25,786 nucleotides of DNA. Origin: JAKLHL01 sp964411885 (lineage in GTDB: Bacteria > Bdellovibrionota > JAFGOL01). The notes under the pieces are model-generated. The model did not search any database and was not told the origin of the DNA. It saw nothing but the letters and a program-made list of their open reading frames with translations. The stretch lies in the NCBI GenBank assembly GCA_964411885.1, contig CAYPMK010000019.1, positions 1-25,786 of the forward strand. Reading direction: 5' to 3'. How positions within the stretch are numbered: position 1 is the first letter of the stretch; every line of letters starts with the position of its first letter. This document shows positions 1 to 7,829 of this stretch, one piece after another. The translations under genes were made by a program, and so were the position numbers.

Positions 1-1
1 T

Positions 2-313
2 GTATATCGTCAGATGTTAGAAGGTGGAGAGCAGATTACTGAAGACGTTAAGTTCTTCTTAATACTTTCTGGTTCTGTCGCTTGGTATAATCAATCATTA
101 GCTAATAGTAGTTTTGGCAACATAGGAGTGCAAGCTGCGGACCTAATAGTTGATTCATATGTTAATTTTGGAATATTAGGACAAGAAAATACTTTTATAA
201 GTGAAAGTATAACTCAGCGACCTTATTTTATAAACAAGTATTCTGTAGATATATTTAACACAGGGCTAAACTATATAAAGGCCTATTACAAAAATACCGT
301 AGTCAAAAGGTAA
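2..313 (+). CDS. C-terminal part of an unrecognised protein, cut by the window start
   Basis: The reading frame is open from base 2 to the TAA at 311-313. An internal ATG lies at 14, but the four codons before it are also open and no Shine-Dalgarno is visible, so the gene most likely begins outside the window. The visible part is about 103 residues of soluble, mixed polar sequence with several Tyr/Phe-containing segments. No signal peptide, membrane helix or motif is seen. I do not recognise the family. It lies 87 bases before xerC on the same strand. Confidence 0.55.
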   Translation, partial: VYRQMLEGGEQITEDVKFFLILSGSVAWYNQSLANSSFGNIGVQAADLIVDSYVNFGILGQENTFISESITQRPYFINKYSVDIFNTGLNYIKAYYKNTVVKR

Positions 314-400
314 AATAGAAGAATAGAAGTATTTTTAGAAGTGCTAGACCTTAATTAAAACTTACTTCTTTGTTTATGGTGTGTAATAATAAAAGTCGAA

Positions 401-1291
401 ATGGAATTAAAAATACTTTTTACAGAATATCTTTCATATCTTTCTCACGAAGAGAATGTTTCTCCAAATACTGTAGAAGCATATAGTAGTGACCTAAAAG
501 CATTTCTTTCATATCTAGAAACACAGGGAGTTAAAAAAGTAACAGAACTTGATCATCTTCATATAAGGACCTACATTGCGACTCTTTATGAAAAATTGGA
601 TAAACGTTCTATAGCGAGAAAAACAAGTTCCATTAGGGCCTTTCTTAGATATCTTAATATGCAGGGTTATACTGGGGCACAAATATTAAGCAGGATAATA
701 CGTCCAAAGATGCCAGAAAAACTAATGTTTGCACTTTCTGTTGAAGAAATGAATACCTTTCTTTCTGCCATAGACCCTTCTACAGACATAGGTAAAAGGA
801 ATTTGGCAATAATAGAGCTATTGTATGGGGCGGGATTAAGAGTTAGTGAACTTGCCAACTTAAAGATAGAAGATATTGATGTTAATGATAAGATCATAAA
901 AGTAATGGGGAAGGGCAGAAAAGAACGTCTTAGTCCCTTTAATGATGAAGCATTGAACAGCCTTAACCGCTATTTTGAGGTAAGAGGCAACTTTGTTAAA
1001 GAAGATAAACCTAGTAATATCATATTCTTAAATAGGAGTGGGACTCCTTTAAATGTTAGATCTATTCAAAGGCTTACACGTTTTATATCCTTAAAGGCAG
1101 GTATACTTAAAAAAACCACACCTCATACCATGAGGCATTCATACGCAACACATCTTTTAGAAGCCGGGGCAAGCATTAAAACGGTAAAAGAGCTATTGGG
1201 GCATGCAAGTATAGCCGCAACTCAAAAATACACCCATTTGACCATGGAAAAGCTTTCTGAGATGTATAAAAAAACCCACCCGAAAGCATGA
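401..1291 (+). CDS. xerC: Tyrosine recombinase XerC
   Basis: Tyrosine site-specific recombinase that, with XerD, resolves chromosome dimers at the dif site near replication termination. The 296-residue length is normal. The N-terminal core-binding (SAM-like) domain spans about residues 5-90 and the catalytic domain about 108-290. The whole active site is visible: R147 (GAGLRVSEL), K171 (GKGRKER), H242 and R245 (HTMRH), H268 (LLGHAS) and the nucleophile Y277 (KYTHL). The C-terminal ending THPKA and the HLTMEKL stretch fit XerC rather than XerD. The ATG at 401 has no obvious Shine-Dalgarno, but it gives the expected N-terminus. A second recombinase, xerD, lies about 2 kb downstream on the same strand. 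No dif-like site was found nearby, and chromosomal xer genes are usually not beside dif. XerC could be confused with a phage integrase, but nothing phage-like is present. Confidence 0.93.
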   Translation: MELKILFTEYLSYLSHEENVSPNTVEAYSSDLKAFLSYLETQGVKKVTELDHLHIRTYIATLYEKLDKRSIARKTSSIRAFLRYLNMQGYTGAQILSRIIRPKMPEKLMFALSVEEMNTFLSAIDPSTDIGKRNLAIIELLYGAGLRVSELANLKIEDIDVNDKIIKVMGKGRKERLSPFNDEALNSLNRYFEVRGNFVKEDKPSNIIFLNRSGTPLNVRSIQRLTRFISLKAGILKKTTPHTMRHSYATHLLEAGASIKTVKELLGHASIAATQKYTHLTMEKLSEMYKKTHPKA

Positions 1292-1411
1292 AAATAGGTG
1301 TTTAACTTATATACAGCCCAACTGTAACTATACAATACACGTTGAAGCCTTTAGCTTGAAATGCACAATTAAGATATTGAATATTAAGGATTTTTTATAA
1401 TCAAAGAAAAA

Positions 1412-1427
1412 TGGCACAAGGCTTGCA
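1412..1427 (+). promoter_or_regulatory. Sigma-54 (RpoN) promoter, -24/-12
   Basis: The sequence TGGCACAAGGCTTGCA matches the sigma-54 consensus TGGCAC-N5-TTGCA. GG (1413-1414) and GC (1425-1426) are separated by exactly 10 bases, as the -24/-12 holoenzyme requires. Transcription would start near 1438, about 35 bases before the ATG at 1472 of a lipoprotein gene. The same element, with a similar AATAAGTG-like stretch just downstream, precedes the gene at 9450. Sigma-54 promoters need an enhancer-binding activator; none is encoded in the window and no clear enhancer site was recognised in 1292-1411. Confidence 0.88.
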
Positions 1428-1471
1428 ATACAATAAGTGTGAAAATAGTTTTCCTAGGGGAGGAAAAGAAA

Positions 1472-2029
1472 ATGAGGTTAAGAAAAGTGAAAGTAAAAAC
1501 AATACTAGTGATGTTGAGTTTACTTGTTTTTGCAGCTTGCGGGAACAAGAACAATGTCAATCCTAGTGTACTTGGTAACACAGCTTATGGTTCTTCTTGC
1601 AGTGAAACAGCTACAGGAGATAACGTTTATACAGGTGAGATCGTAGATAACTTCAGTGGGAGTACTGGTAAAGTAGTTTTAACAGTTAATCCTATGGGTG
1701 GAAGTATTTATGGTCAATTCGTTGGTACAGCATTTCTTAAGGTAAATGGTTATACATTCTGTTGTCAGGCAAGTAACGGCGTTCTTGGTGCAGGCAAAGG
1801 TGCAGGCGAAAAACACACTTTAGCTTCTGTTCCATTTACTTGTCAATCTATGTCAACAGGCGGAACATATGGTTACTATTACCAGAGTGTACGTTTAACT
1901 GTTGGGGTACCATGTCCTAATTGGATAGACGCTGCTCTTACTACAGATCAAAGAGTAAAAGGTTGTATAGAATTGTCTACTGGGTCTTCAATGTTTGGAT
2001 CAGACGACCCTACTTATTTTGTTCACTAA
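1472..2029 (+). CDS. Sigma-54-controlled Cys-rich lipoprotein, unknown function
   Basis: Predicted lipoprotein of 185 residues. The ATG at 1472 is chosen because a strong Shine-Dalgarno (GGGGAGG, 1457-1463) sits just upstream; a GTG 33 bases earlier (1439) would put charged residues before the signal peptide. The N-terminus has basic residues, a hydrophobic stretch and a lipobox-like VFAAC with the lipidation cysteine at 23 (Phe at -3 is unusual). The mature part is Gly/Ser/Thr-rich and probably beta-rich, with six further cysteines (43, 97, 98, 124, 148, 165) that could form three disulfides outside the cytoplasm. I do not recognise the family. It is the first gene after a sigma-54 promoter and is followed after 32 bases by a second lipoprotein gene and then a terminator, so the two form a bicistronic unit. 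Confidence 0.8.
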   Translation: MRLRKVKVKTILVMLSLLVFAACGNKNNVNPSVLGNTAYGSSCSETATGDNVYTGEIVDNFSGSTGKVVLTVNPMGGSIYGQFVGTAFLKVNGYTFCCQASNGVLGAGKGAGEKHTLASVPFTCQSMSTGGTYGYYYQSVRLTVGVPCPNWIDAALTTDQRVKGCIELSTGSSMFGSDDPTYFVH

Positions 2030-2061
2030 TTAAAAAAAGGAATATTTGGGAGGATTAGAAG

Positions 2062-2640
2062 ATGAAGAGATTTTTAATAGCGGGTGTAGCACTGATAACA
2101 GTACTTGCTCTAACAGGTTGTGGAGCTACTGGTTATACAACTGGAAGAGCTCAAAAGAATGCAGGAGATGCTGCTGGTAAGGTTTTAGAAAATGCTACTG
2201 GTCAAAAAGTTGATGCAGCTAATGTATACCAATACGGTATTGGAACAACTGGAGCTGCTGCTGAGGCTAGTAGAATTGATACAACGGCTTTTTTTGGACC
2301 AACTCACCCTAATACTGTTTTTGGTGAAATAGGTGTAGTAGTTGCTATAATGAAAGATCTTAGTGCAGCTAGTTTGGTTGCTCATTTTACTGATCTTGAC
2401 AAAGCTAATGAATATAACGTTCTATTTAGATCAATTTCTGCTGTTAGCTATTCACCGACTATGTTTGAATTTAAAGCACAGGAATGTGATGAAGACGGCA
2501 ATGTAATGACAGGTGGCGCAGTAATAAATGTATATGCTGCAAGTTTTGGTAATGGTAGTTTTAGCCTTATTACTACTGTTCAGCAGAATGGTGCTAACTT
2601 CACTAATGGAACACCATTGAGCATACCACAAACTAACTAA
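2062..2640 (+). CDS. Lipoprotein of unknown function, second gene of the sigma-54 unit
   Basis: 192-residue predicted lipoprotein. The signal peptide ends in a textbook lipobox, LTGC, with the lipidated cysteine at position 20. The Shine-Dalgarno GGGAGGA (about 2049-2055) is well placed before the ATG. After an Ala/Gly-rich low-complexity stretch (residues about 22-70), the remainder (75-192) is probably beta-rich with a central hydrophobic segment around FGEIGVVVAIM. I do not recognise a family. It follows the previous lipoprotein gene by 32 bases, has no promoter of its own that I can see, and is followed 34 bases later by a strong intrinsic terminator. It should therefore be made from the sigma-54 promoter at 1412. 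Confidence 0.8.
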   Translation: MKRFLIAGVALITVLALTGCGATGYTTGRAQKNAGDAAGKVLENATGQKVDAANVYQYGIGTTGAAAEASRIDTTAFFGPTHPNTVFGEIGVVVAIMKDLSAASLVAHFTDLDKANEYNVLFRSISAVSYSPTMFEFKAQECDEDGNVMTGGAVINVYAASFGNGSFSLITTVQQNGANFTNGTPLSIPQTN

Positions 2641-2673
2641 TTACCTCCCCTCTTTATATGTGTAATTAGAATC

Positions 2674-2714
2674 AGAGGATGCTCGGTCCAAAAGACCGGG
2701 CATCTTCTTTTTTT
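2674..2714 (+). terminator. Intrinsic terminator of the sigma-54 lipoprotein operon
   Basis: Inverted repeat 2674-2688 / 2694-2708 (core GATGCTCGGTC with GACCGGGCATC) forms a stem of about 15 pairs including two G-U pairs, with a 5-base loop CAAAA. It is followed directly by a T-run (2708-2714). It closes the lipoprotein pair and separates it from the gene at 2763. Its loop and design resemble the terminator at 10035. Confidence 0.9.
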
Positions 2715-2762
2715 ATCTTAATCGTGTTATATAATTCTATATTAAAAATAAGGGGGGTGCTG

Positions 2763-3251
2763 GTGAACAAGGTATATAGATCAATTATCTTTGTTATTTG
2801 CATGTTTATTATGTCTGATCCTGTGTTTGGGATAAAAAGACCCGTCCTGATGTTTAAAACACAGAGTGAAGTAAATCATTCAAAATGGAAAGAGAACTAT
2901 GGACTTGATATTTCTGCTCTAATTAAGAGCAAAGCTAATAGTGATTATGAGTTTGTTCAAGTTTATTTAGACTGCACTAATAAAAAAGAATATTCGGAAT
3001 CTTGTGATCTTAAGATAACTCTAAAAGAAGTGAATAAGGATGAGAACGCAGAACTTAGATTCAAGAGTTTTGGTATAATCTATGTTCATAATAATATTTG
3101 GGACTTTTCTGTGGATGAAGTGTCAGATTATTATGTTGGTAATCTTCAGATACAGATAGATGTAAAGGATGCTGTTGTTAGTATAGAGAATCTTAGACGC
3201 TATGACTCTGATAATTTTTTTCTAAAAAATACTAAAATGGCGCCGTTCTAG
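2763..3251 (+). CDS. Small exported protein, unknown
   Basis: Predicted exported protein of 162 residues. The frame is open further upstream into the terminator hairpin, so I choose the GTG at 2763, which has a strong Shine-Dalgarno (AGGGGGG, 2751-2757) and starts a clean signal peptide: basic start, hydrophobic core IIFVICMFIM, likely cleavage near PVFG. The mature part has polar residues, two cysteines (YLDCTNKKEYSESCDL) that could pair, and no recognisable motif. A TATAAT at 2730-2735 may be a -10 box, but the -35 is poor. The stop is only 3 bases before the xerD start, so it probably leads the operon xerD-ybgF-4823-amidase. Function unknown. Confidence 0.7.
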   Translation: MNKVYRSIIFVICMFIMSDPVFGIKRPVLMFKTQSEVNHSKWKENYGLDISALIKSKANSDYEFVQVYLDCTNKKEYSESCDLKITLKEVNKDENAELRFKSFGIIYVHNNIWDFSVDEVSDYYVGNLQIQIDVKDAVVSIENLRRYDSDNFFLKNTKMAPF

Positions 3252-3254
3252 ACG

Positions 3255-4151
3255 ATGAACATTAACCCTTATCAAAGATATTTAGAACTTTTTGTTACGC
3301 ACCTAAAAGCTGAACGTGGGCTTAGTTCTAATACTGTTTGTTCTTATGAAAGGGACCTTAAAAATTTCCTTGTATATCTTGAAGGCATGAATACTGTAAC
3401 AGGAATAGAAAGGAAAGTTTTGCATGATTACTTAGTAAAGTTATATGAACTTGGACTTGAGCCAAGAAGTATTGCGCGTAGTGTTAGTGCATTAAAGACG
3501 TTCTTTGCTTTCTTGCTTAGAGAATCTTTTATAAAGGATGATCCCTGTGTTAACCTTAAATCCCCAAGGTTCGCAAAAAATCTTCCTTCTGCACTAAGTG
3601 TGCAAGAAATAGATCTTATATTTAACAGCGTTGATCTTGGAACGTGGGAAGGCATTAGGGATAGAGCGATGCTTGAGCTTTTATATGCTTCTGGTCTAAG
3701 AGTGAGTGAACTTACTGGGCTTAAAAAAGATGATGTGAATCTTGAACAGGGTTTTATAGTCGTAAGAGCAGGAAAAGGTGGGAAAGATAGAATGACCCTT
3801 ATGGGTGATAGTGCAAAGAAATATGTAATTATGTATCTTGAAAAAAGCCTAGATAGACTTCAGAACAATGAATATTTTTTTATTACCAGAAGGAATAAGA
3901 ATTTTACGCGTCAGGGCTTATGGTTAAAAATAAAGGAGTATGCACAAAAAGCAGGGATAGAAAAAAAAGTTTATCCACACATATTTCGTCACAGTTTTGC
4001 CACTCATATGTTAGAGGGTGGAGCAGATCTTAGGGCTATTCAAACATTATTGGGACACTCTAGTATTACAACTACAGAAGTCTACACTCATGTTTGTAGT
4101 GATTTTCTAAAAGAGGAATATCAAAGATTCCACCCAAAAGGTAATACTTAA
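3255..4151 (+). CDS. xerD: Tyrosine recombinase XerD
   Basis: Partner of XerC in chromosome dimer resolution. It has 298 residues, with an N-terminal core-binding domain (about 8-95) and a catalytic domain (about 113-292). Active-site residues visible are R149 (ASGLRVSEL), K174 (AGKGGKDR), H242 and R245 (HIFRH), H268 (LLGHSS) and Y277 (VYTHV). The ending EEYQRFHPKG matches XerD (HPRG-type) and separates it from the XerC encoded at 401. The ATG at 3255 lies 3 bases after the preceding stop with no strong Shine-Dalgarno, suggesting translational coupling. It is followed after 42 bases by ybgF. Having xerC and xerD so close, separated by a sigma-54-controlled lipoprotein unit, is uncommon. Confidence 0.93.
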   Translation: MNINPYQRYLELFVTHLKAERGLSSNTVCSYERDLKNFLVYLEGMNTVTGIERKVLHDYLVKLYELGLEPRSIARSVSALKTFFAFLLRESFIKDDPCVNLKSPRFAKNLPSALSVQEIDLIFNSVDLGTWEGIRDRAMLELLYASGLRVSELTGLKKDDVNLEQGFIVVRAGKGGKDRMTLMGDSAKKYVIMYLEKSLDRLQNNEYFFITRRNKNFTRQGLWLKIKEYAQKAGIEKKVYPHIFRHSFATHMLEGGADLRAIQTLLGHSSITTTEVYTHVCSDFLKEEYQRFHPKGNT

Positions 4152-4193
4152 TTCCTGTTGCACTGTGCCTGCTTAAAGCTTATTATTCATATT

Positions 4194-4826
4194 ATGAAAC
4201 GAGTAATTTTTTCTTTATTGTTTTTTGGGGTTTTATTCTTTTCTTGTTCTACCTCTAAGGATGTAAAACAAACAGCTAAAGTAGAAAATGATACACAAGT
4301 TGCAGAGCTTTATTCACGTATTGATGATCTTAGTAACAGGGTCTATGTTCTTACAGAGCAAGTAGAAACATTAAGATCAAAGTTAAAAGATGCTCCTGTT
4401 ACTGCCCAAACAAACCCAGAAGTCGTTGTTGTACAGCCTGTAAAAAGACAGGTCCAAACAAAACAAGATAAGATACAAAAAGATTACAATTATGCCTATG
4501 AGCAGTATACATCAAAAAAATACTCAAAAGCGTTATTGGCATTTTCTGAATTTATAGAAAAATATCCAGATACTTATTTAACAGACAACGCAATGTATTG
4601 GTTGGGAGAATCGTATTTTAATCAAAAAGAATATGCCCTGGCGTCTGATGAATATATAAAGGTGCTTAAGAAGTTCCCCAAGGGTAGCAAGGCACCGTTT
4701 GCAATGCTAAGGTTGGCTCAGTGTTATAAGAATCTTGGCATGGAACAAGAATCAAGATCTTACGTAGAAGAACTTGTTAAAAGGTTCCCTAATTCACGTG
4801 CAGTAGAGGAGGCAAAAGATATATGA
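4194..4826 (+). CDS. YbgF/CpoB-like TPR lipoprotein (Tol-Pal associated)
   Basis: Envelope protein of the YbgF/CpoB family, which in other diderms links the Tol-Pal system with peptidoglycan synthesis during constriction. It has 210 residues from the ATG at 4194; a TTG at 4158 would add 12 residues before the signal peptide and is less likely. The signal peptide ends in VLFFSC (Cys18), a weak lipobox with Phe at -3. Residues about 30-60 form a heptad-rich coiled coil (SRIDDLSNRVYVLTEQVETL), the family's trimerisation region. After a Lys/Gln linker come about three TPR repeats (about 97-205), including the typical YPDTYLTDNAMYWLGESYF and FPKGSKAPFAMLRLAQCY. It overlaps the next gene by ATGA (4823-4826). 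No tolA/tolB/pal is in the window. Confidence 0.85.
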   Translation: MKRVIFSLLFFGVLFFSCSTSKDVKQTAKVENDTQVAELYSRIDDLSNRVYVLTEQVETLRSKLKDAPVTAQTNPEVVVVQPVKRQVQTKQDKIQKDYNYAYEQYTSKKYSKALLAFSEFIEKYPDTYLTDNAMYWLGESYFNQKEYALASDEYIKVLKKFPKGSKAPFAMLRLAQCYKNLGMEQESRSYVEELVKRFPNSRAVEEAKDI

Positions 4827-5608
4827 GAATACATATTCTTTTTTTGATGATGTTCTTTTGTTTTACCAACGCTAGTGCAAAGACGATAAAGAAGAACATA
4901 TATACAGTATTAGAAAAAGATGTTCCAGCCTCTAAATTTGATGAAGAAGGATTTTATAAGCGCTCTTATGATGAGTTATCCATATATCTTGATCACAATA
5001 AGGAAACTGTGTATGCAGGAGGTTATTATTGCATGCAGGGTTCTCCTTTGATGGCCGGAAGGGTAATAGCTTCTTCTTCCAGCAACACTCTGTTTTCTAA
5101 AGGAGAAAGTATAGAAATAGAAGTTAAAGATGCTGTTAATGGTTGTTCAACAGGCACGGAATATATAGCGGTAGAAAGACAAGGGAGTGGTGTGTATCAA
5201 GTAATTGCTGAAGTAGTTGCTACAGAGAAAGCATTAAAGGCAGGAAGATGTGTCGCTGTAGTGAGCGAACTTTATGCTCCTCTAAAAAGAAATGCAGAAC
5301 TTGCGTATCCTCTGGCACCCAAGAACATCCCAACAAAACAAATAAAGGATTTTGTTACCGGGAAAGTTGAACATGTTTGGACGGGTAACAGAGCATGCGT
5401 TAGGTTTGCTAAAGGTTATACAGCGCCAGATGCTGGAACTATCTTATATTTTTATGAGATAAAAGATCCAGACAATAAAAAAGAAATAGATCCCTATGTG
5501 GTTGCTACTGGAAAATTGATCTATGTACACGGCGATTATGGTACGGTCGTTATAAATGCATCAGGAAGGATTATCTCAAAAGGTGTAGCAGTTACTACAA
5601 GGTTCTAA
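4823..5608 (+). CDS. Secreted envelope protein, unknown; possibly related to C-terminal modules of LysM proteins
   Basis: 261 residues with a Sec signal peptide (hydrophobic LFLMMFFCFTNASA, cleavage after about residue 19). The rest is beta-rich and seems to contain two similar halves. One is around residues 75-160 (GRVIAS...VVATEKALKAGRCVAVV) and one around 185-261 (TGKVEHVWTGNRACVRF...ISKGVAVTTRF), each reading like 'link to other gene, fixed property, secondary parameter'. This pattern resembles the non-LysM part of deltaproteobacterial LysM proteins, but no LysM motif is present, so that is a guess. It starts by ATGA overlap with ybgF and ends one base before the amidase-like gene, so all three are probably co-translated and act together in the periplasm. 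Confidence 0.7.
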   Translation: MRIHILFLMMFFCFTNASAKTIKKNIYTVLEKDVPASKFDEEGFYKRSYDELSIYLDHNKETVYAGGYYCMQGSPLMAGRVIASSSSNTLFSKGESIEIEVKDAVNGCSTGTEYIAVERQGSGVYQVIAEVVATEKALKAGRCVAVVSELYAPLKRNAELAYPLAPKNIPTKQIKDFVTGKVEHVWTGNRACVRFAKGYTAPDAGTILYFYEIKDPDNKKEIDPYVVATGKLIYVHGDYGTVVINASGRIISKGVAVTTRF

Positions 5609-5609
5609 T

Positions 5610-6470
5610 GTGCATAAGTTAATAAAAAGGGCATTATTATTCCTGATCCCATTAATATTGGTTTTTTTATTCGCTGTATTCGTTAATTATTTAATAGATA
5701 ATAAAGAACATATCTTTTTTACTAAGCCAGTTAGTATAGAAAAAAAGACAACATCACCAAAAAAGATCGTTGAGCAAAAAAAAGAATTTAAAAAAGAAAA
5801 TAAGAAGACAGTAAGTCCAGAAGTAGTAATAAGTACTGGGATGCCCACAGTAGTAATAGATCCTGCACATGGTGGAGAAGATGTTGGAGCTGTAGGTTAT
5901 AACGGGGTGCTTGAGTCACAAATAAATCTTCAATTTGCATTTATGTTAGCGAGAGAATTAAGGATGAGAGGTATTAGGGTCTATCTTACCCGCACAGACG
6001 ATAAAAGCATGTCTTTAGAGAAACGGATAGCTTATGCAAATGATATTAAACCACTTTTACATGTTTCGATCAATACTGCTTACAACGGTATACAGGGTAT
6101 ATCAGGGATGGAAGTTCTTGCATTTAGTTCTGAGCAAAGCGGAGATGAGTTTGAAAATATGATAAATTCATTTTATCAGAACTATGAGGGAAAATATCTG
6201 CCCAAAACAGAAGATTCTATGTTGATAGAACAGCGTATAGCAAGACAAATAAAGAAAGAACTAGATCTTCCGTATAAGGCCTCTTTAGAAAGAAAATTCT
6301 TAAAACCGCTTGCTATATCACCCAATATACCAGGACTTGCGATATTTGTTGGTTATATATCTAACCCCGACGATGTTAAGAGATTGTCGAACAATAAATT
6401 AGTAGAGAAGAATGCTAGTTTTATGGCAACAGCAATAGAAAAAGGCATGTCATTGAGTATGCAGGAGTGA
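5610..6470 (+). CDS. Amidase_3-fold protein, probably catalytically inactive N-acetylmuramoyl-L-alanine amidase homologue
   Basis: 286 residues from a GTG at 5610 (AAGG upstream; one base after the preceding stop). Residues about 7-28 are a hydrophobic anchor or uncleaved signal, 40-75 a Lys-rich linker, and 78-280 an AmiC/CwlV-type Amidase_3 domain. The first zinc ligands are present: H87 in DPAHGG and E102 in LESQIN. The third ligand, His in the family motif SIHAN, is Asn155 here (HVSINTAYN). The catalytic Glu of the motif LVExGFxSN is Phe246 (AIFVGYISN). The fold markers around both sites are intact, so this is not simple decay. Active amidases cut the amide bond between MurNAc and L-Ala during daughter cell separation; this one may bind peptidoglycan or regulate a partner. 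Its 3' end overlaps the convergent gene by 21 bases. Confidence 0.85.
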   Translation: MHKLIKRALLFLIPLILVFLFAVFVNYLIDNKEHIFFTKPVSIEKKTTSPKKIVEQKKEFKKENKKTVSPEVVISTGMPTVVIDPAHGGEDVGAVGYNGVLESQINLQFAFMLARELRMRGIRVYLTRTDDKSMSLEKRIAYANDIKPLLHVSINTAYNGIQGISGMEVLAFSSEQSGDEFENMINSFYQNYEGKYLPKTEDSMLIEQRIARQIKKELDLPYKASLERKFLKPLAISPNIPGLAIFVGYISNPDDVKRLSNNKLVEKNASFMATAIEKGMSLSMQE

Positions 6471-7373
6471 CAATACCCTTTTGTCTCCAAAGCAGGTTCT
6501 CTCCCACATAGTAGGATCTTCCATGCACATATATGTTTTTATTTTGGCATATTTTGATATCCTTTTACCTATTTCATCGTAGAATTTTGCTCTTCTGAAT
6601 CTTGGATATCTATATTTGCCGTCGTTACATTTTACAAATTCTGAACAAAGAGGATTTTTTACAATGCCGGTCCTTTCTAACATAGAAAGTTTTAGCTCTT
6701 CTGTGTATCTAAAACCACCCATACTTATCCAACGGATTTTTTGTGCTGGGATGGACATTAATGCTTTGTCTATTAGATCAAGGTATTCATCTAAAAGGTT
6801 GTCTTCCATAAAAATTGGATCAAGATGTAGGGCAACGCTGTAGCCGTGTCTTGCTACTATGCTTGCCGCCTTTATTCTTTTGTCTAGCGATGCTGTTAAG
6901 TGTTCTTCTTTTTCTATTATTGAGGTCGGGTTTAGCGACCAAGAAAGCACAATGTTGTTCAAAGGTTCTCTTTGCATGAATTTATCTATACGATCTGATT
7001 TTGTTTTGAATTCAAAGACAAGTTCTTTATTCTTATTAACCACGTCGTAAAATTGCATGTTTATATCGTCAAGTTCTTTTAATGCCAAAGAATCCATGAA
7101 CTCTCCGGTTCCCATTCTGATAGGTGTTCCTTTTTTTTCTTTAAGAAAAAGATCTAGTTCTTTGAACATCTCGTCTGTATTGCTGTATATTATTATTTGT
7201 CTTTGTTTTTGATAGAAATTAAGAAAACAATATGAACAGTCGAACGGACAACCAATTGCAGGGGTTATAGTATAGTATGAACATCTTAATCTTTGGGGAC
7301 TACAAGGACAGTGACGGATAAAACTTCCCTTATTTATTGCCATGGTAGGTTTTGAATATTTTATCAATTCCAT
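6450..7373 (-). CDS. Spore photoproduct lyase-like radical SAM protein
   Basis: Radical SAM enzyme of the SPL family, 307 residues. The 4Fe-4S cysteines are C42, C46 and C49 (GCPFDCSYCFL), preceded by RCSYYTITPAIGC, which is typical of SPL-like proteins. The C-terminal YMCMEDPTMWERTCF also matches the SPL family ending. True spore photoproduct lyases repair the UV thymine dimer of dormant spores; many non-spore-formers carry relatives whose substrate is unknown, and nothing here indicates sporulation. The ATG at 7373 has GAAGGA close upstream and overlaps the preceding gene by 44 bases; an alternative ATG lies at 7343. It is the last gene of the minus operon 9214-6450 and overlaps the amidase-like gene tail to tail. 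Confidence 0.85.
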   Translation of the reverse strand: MELIKYSKPTMAINKGSFIRHCPCSPQRLRCSYYTITPAIGCPFDCSYCFLNFYQKQRQIIIYSNTDEMFKELDLFLKEKKGTPIRMGTGEFMDSLALKELDDINMQFYDVVNKNKELVFEFKTKSDRIDKFMQREPLNNIVLSWSLNPTSIIEKEEHLTASLDKRIKAASIVARHGYSVALHLDPIFMEDNLLDEYLDLIDKALMSIPAQKIRWISMGGFRYTEELKLSMLERTGIVKNPLCSEFVKCNDGKYRYPRFRRAKFYDEIGKRISKYAKIKTYMCMEDPTMWERTCFGDKRVLSLLHTQ

Positions 7374-7824
7374 TTCCTTCTAAAATAGTGTTTATTTCTT
7401 TTTGTACATTAACGAGATCTTCTTTAGATGATATTTTGGCCATAAGTTCTAAACTTTCTTCTTCAAGGTTTGGGTCAAATTTTATTTTTATTTTTTTTGC
7501 AGGGAGTTTTGATATTTGTTCGTTAAGGACTTTGTTTATATTATTTATCTCGCTGAATCTTAATGAACGCAATTTATCTAGCGCGGTTTTTATTCCTGAA
7601 TCTTTTATTATGTTAATGATTTCGTCATCTATTGGGTTGCAGTTAGTTCGCATTGTGAGGTCCAAAGAGACTTCTATAAGGGCCTTTAGTGTATTTGGGT
7701 TAAGTTGTGTAATAAGTAATATTTTTGAGATGCTGGTACTAAGTTCTTTTGGTAAGAGTTGTGCCAGCCTTTTTATGTTATTTGAGCATTTATTGTTATC
7801 TAAATATTTTTGTAGTTCGTCCAT
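7330..7824 (-). CDS. Cytoplasmic protein, unknown
   Basis: 164 residues, no signal peptide or membrane segment. It is predicted to be largely helical (Leu/Ile/Lys/Asn-rich), with no recognised motif; two cysteines (C13, C62). It starts 5 bases after the stop of the FecR/AgmX-type gene and its end overlaps the SPL-like gene by 44 bases, so it is translated within the same operon. No convincing Shine-Dalgarno is seen, suggesting coupling. Its reading frame is supported by this gene packing rather than by homology. It might be a partner of the downstream radical SAM protein, but that rests on position only. Confidence 0.65.
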   Translation of the reverse strand: MDELQKYLDNNKCSNNIKRLAQLLPKELSTSISKILLITQLNPNTLKALIEVSLDLTMRTNCNPIDDEIINIIKDSGIKTALDKLRSLRFSEINNINKVLNEQISKLPAKKIKIKFDPNLEEESLELMAKISSKEDLVNVQKEINTILEGNGIDKIFKTYHGNK

Positions 7825-7829
7825 TTTAG

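Noticed and set aside
1300..1330. TTTAAC-like stretch resembling the XerD half of a dif site, close after xerC
   Set aside because: The first arm has about 8 of 11 matches to the E. coli XerD arm, but the central region and the XerC arm do not match at all.
1439..1471. Upstream GTG start for the first sigma-54 lipoprotein
   Set aside because: It would place charged residues before the signal peptide; the ATG at 1472 has the Shine-Dalgarno at the right distance.
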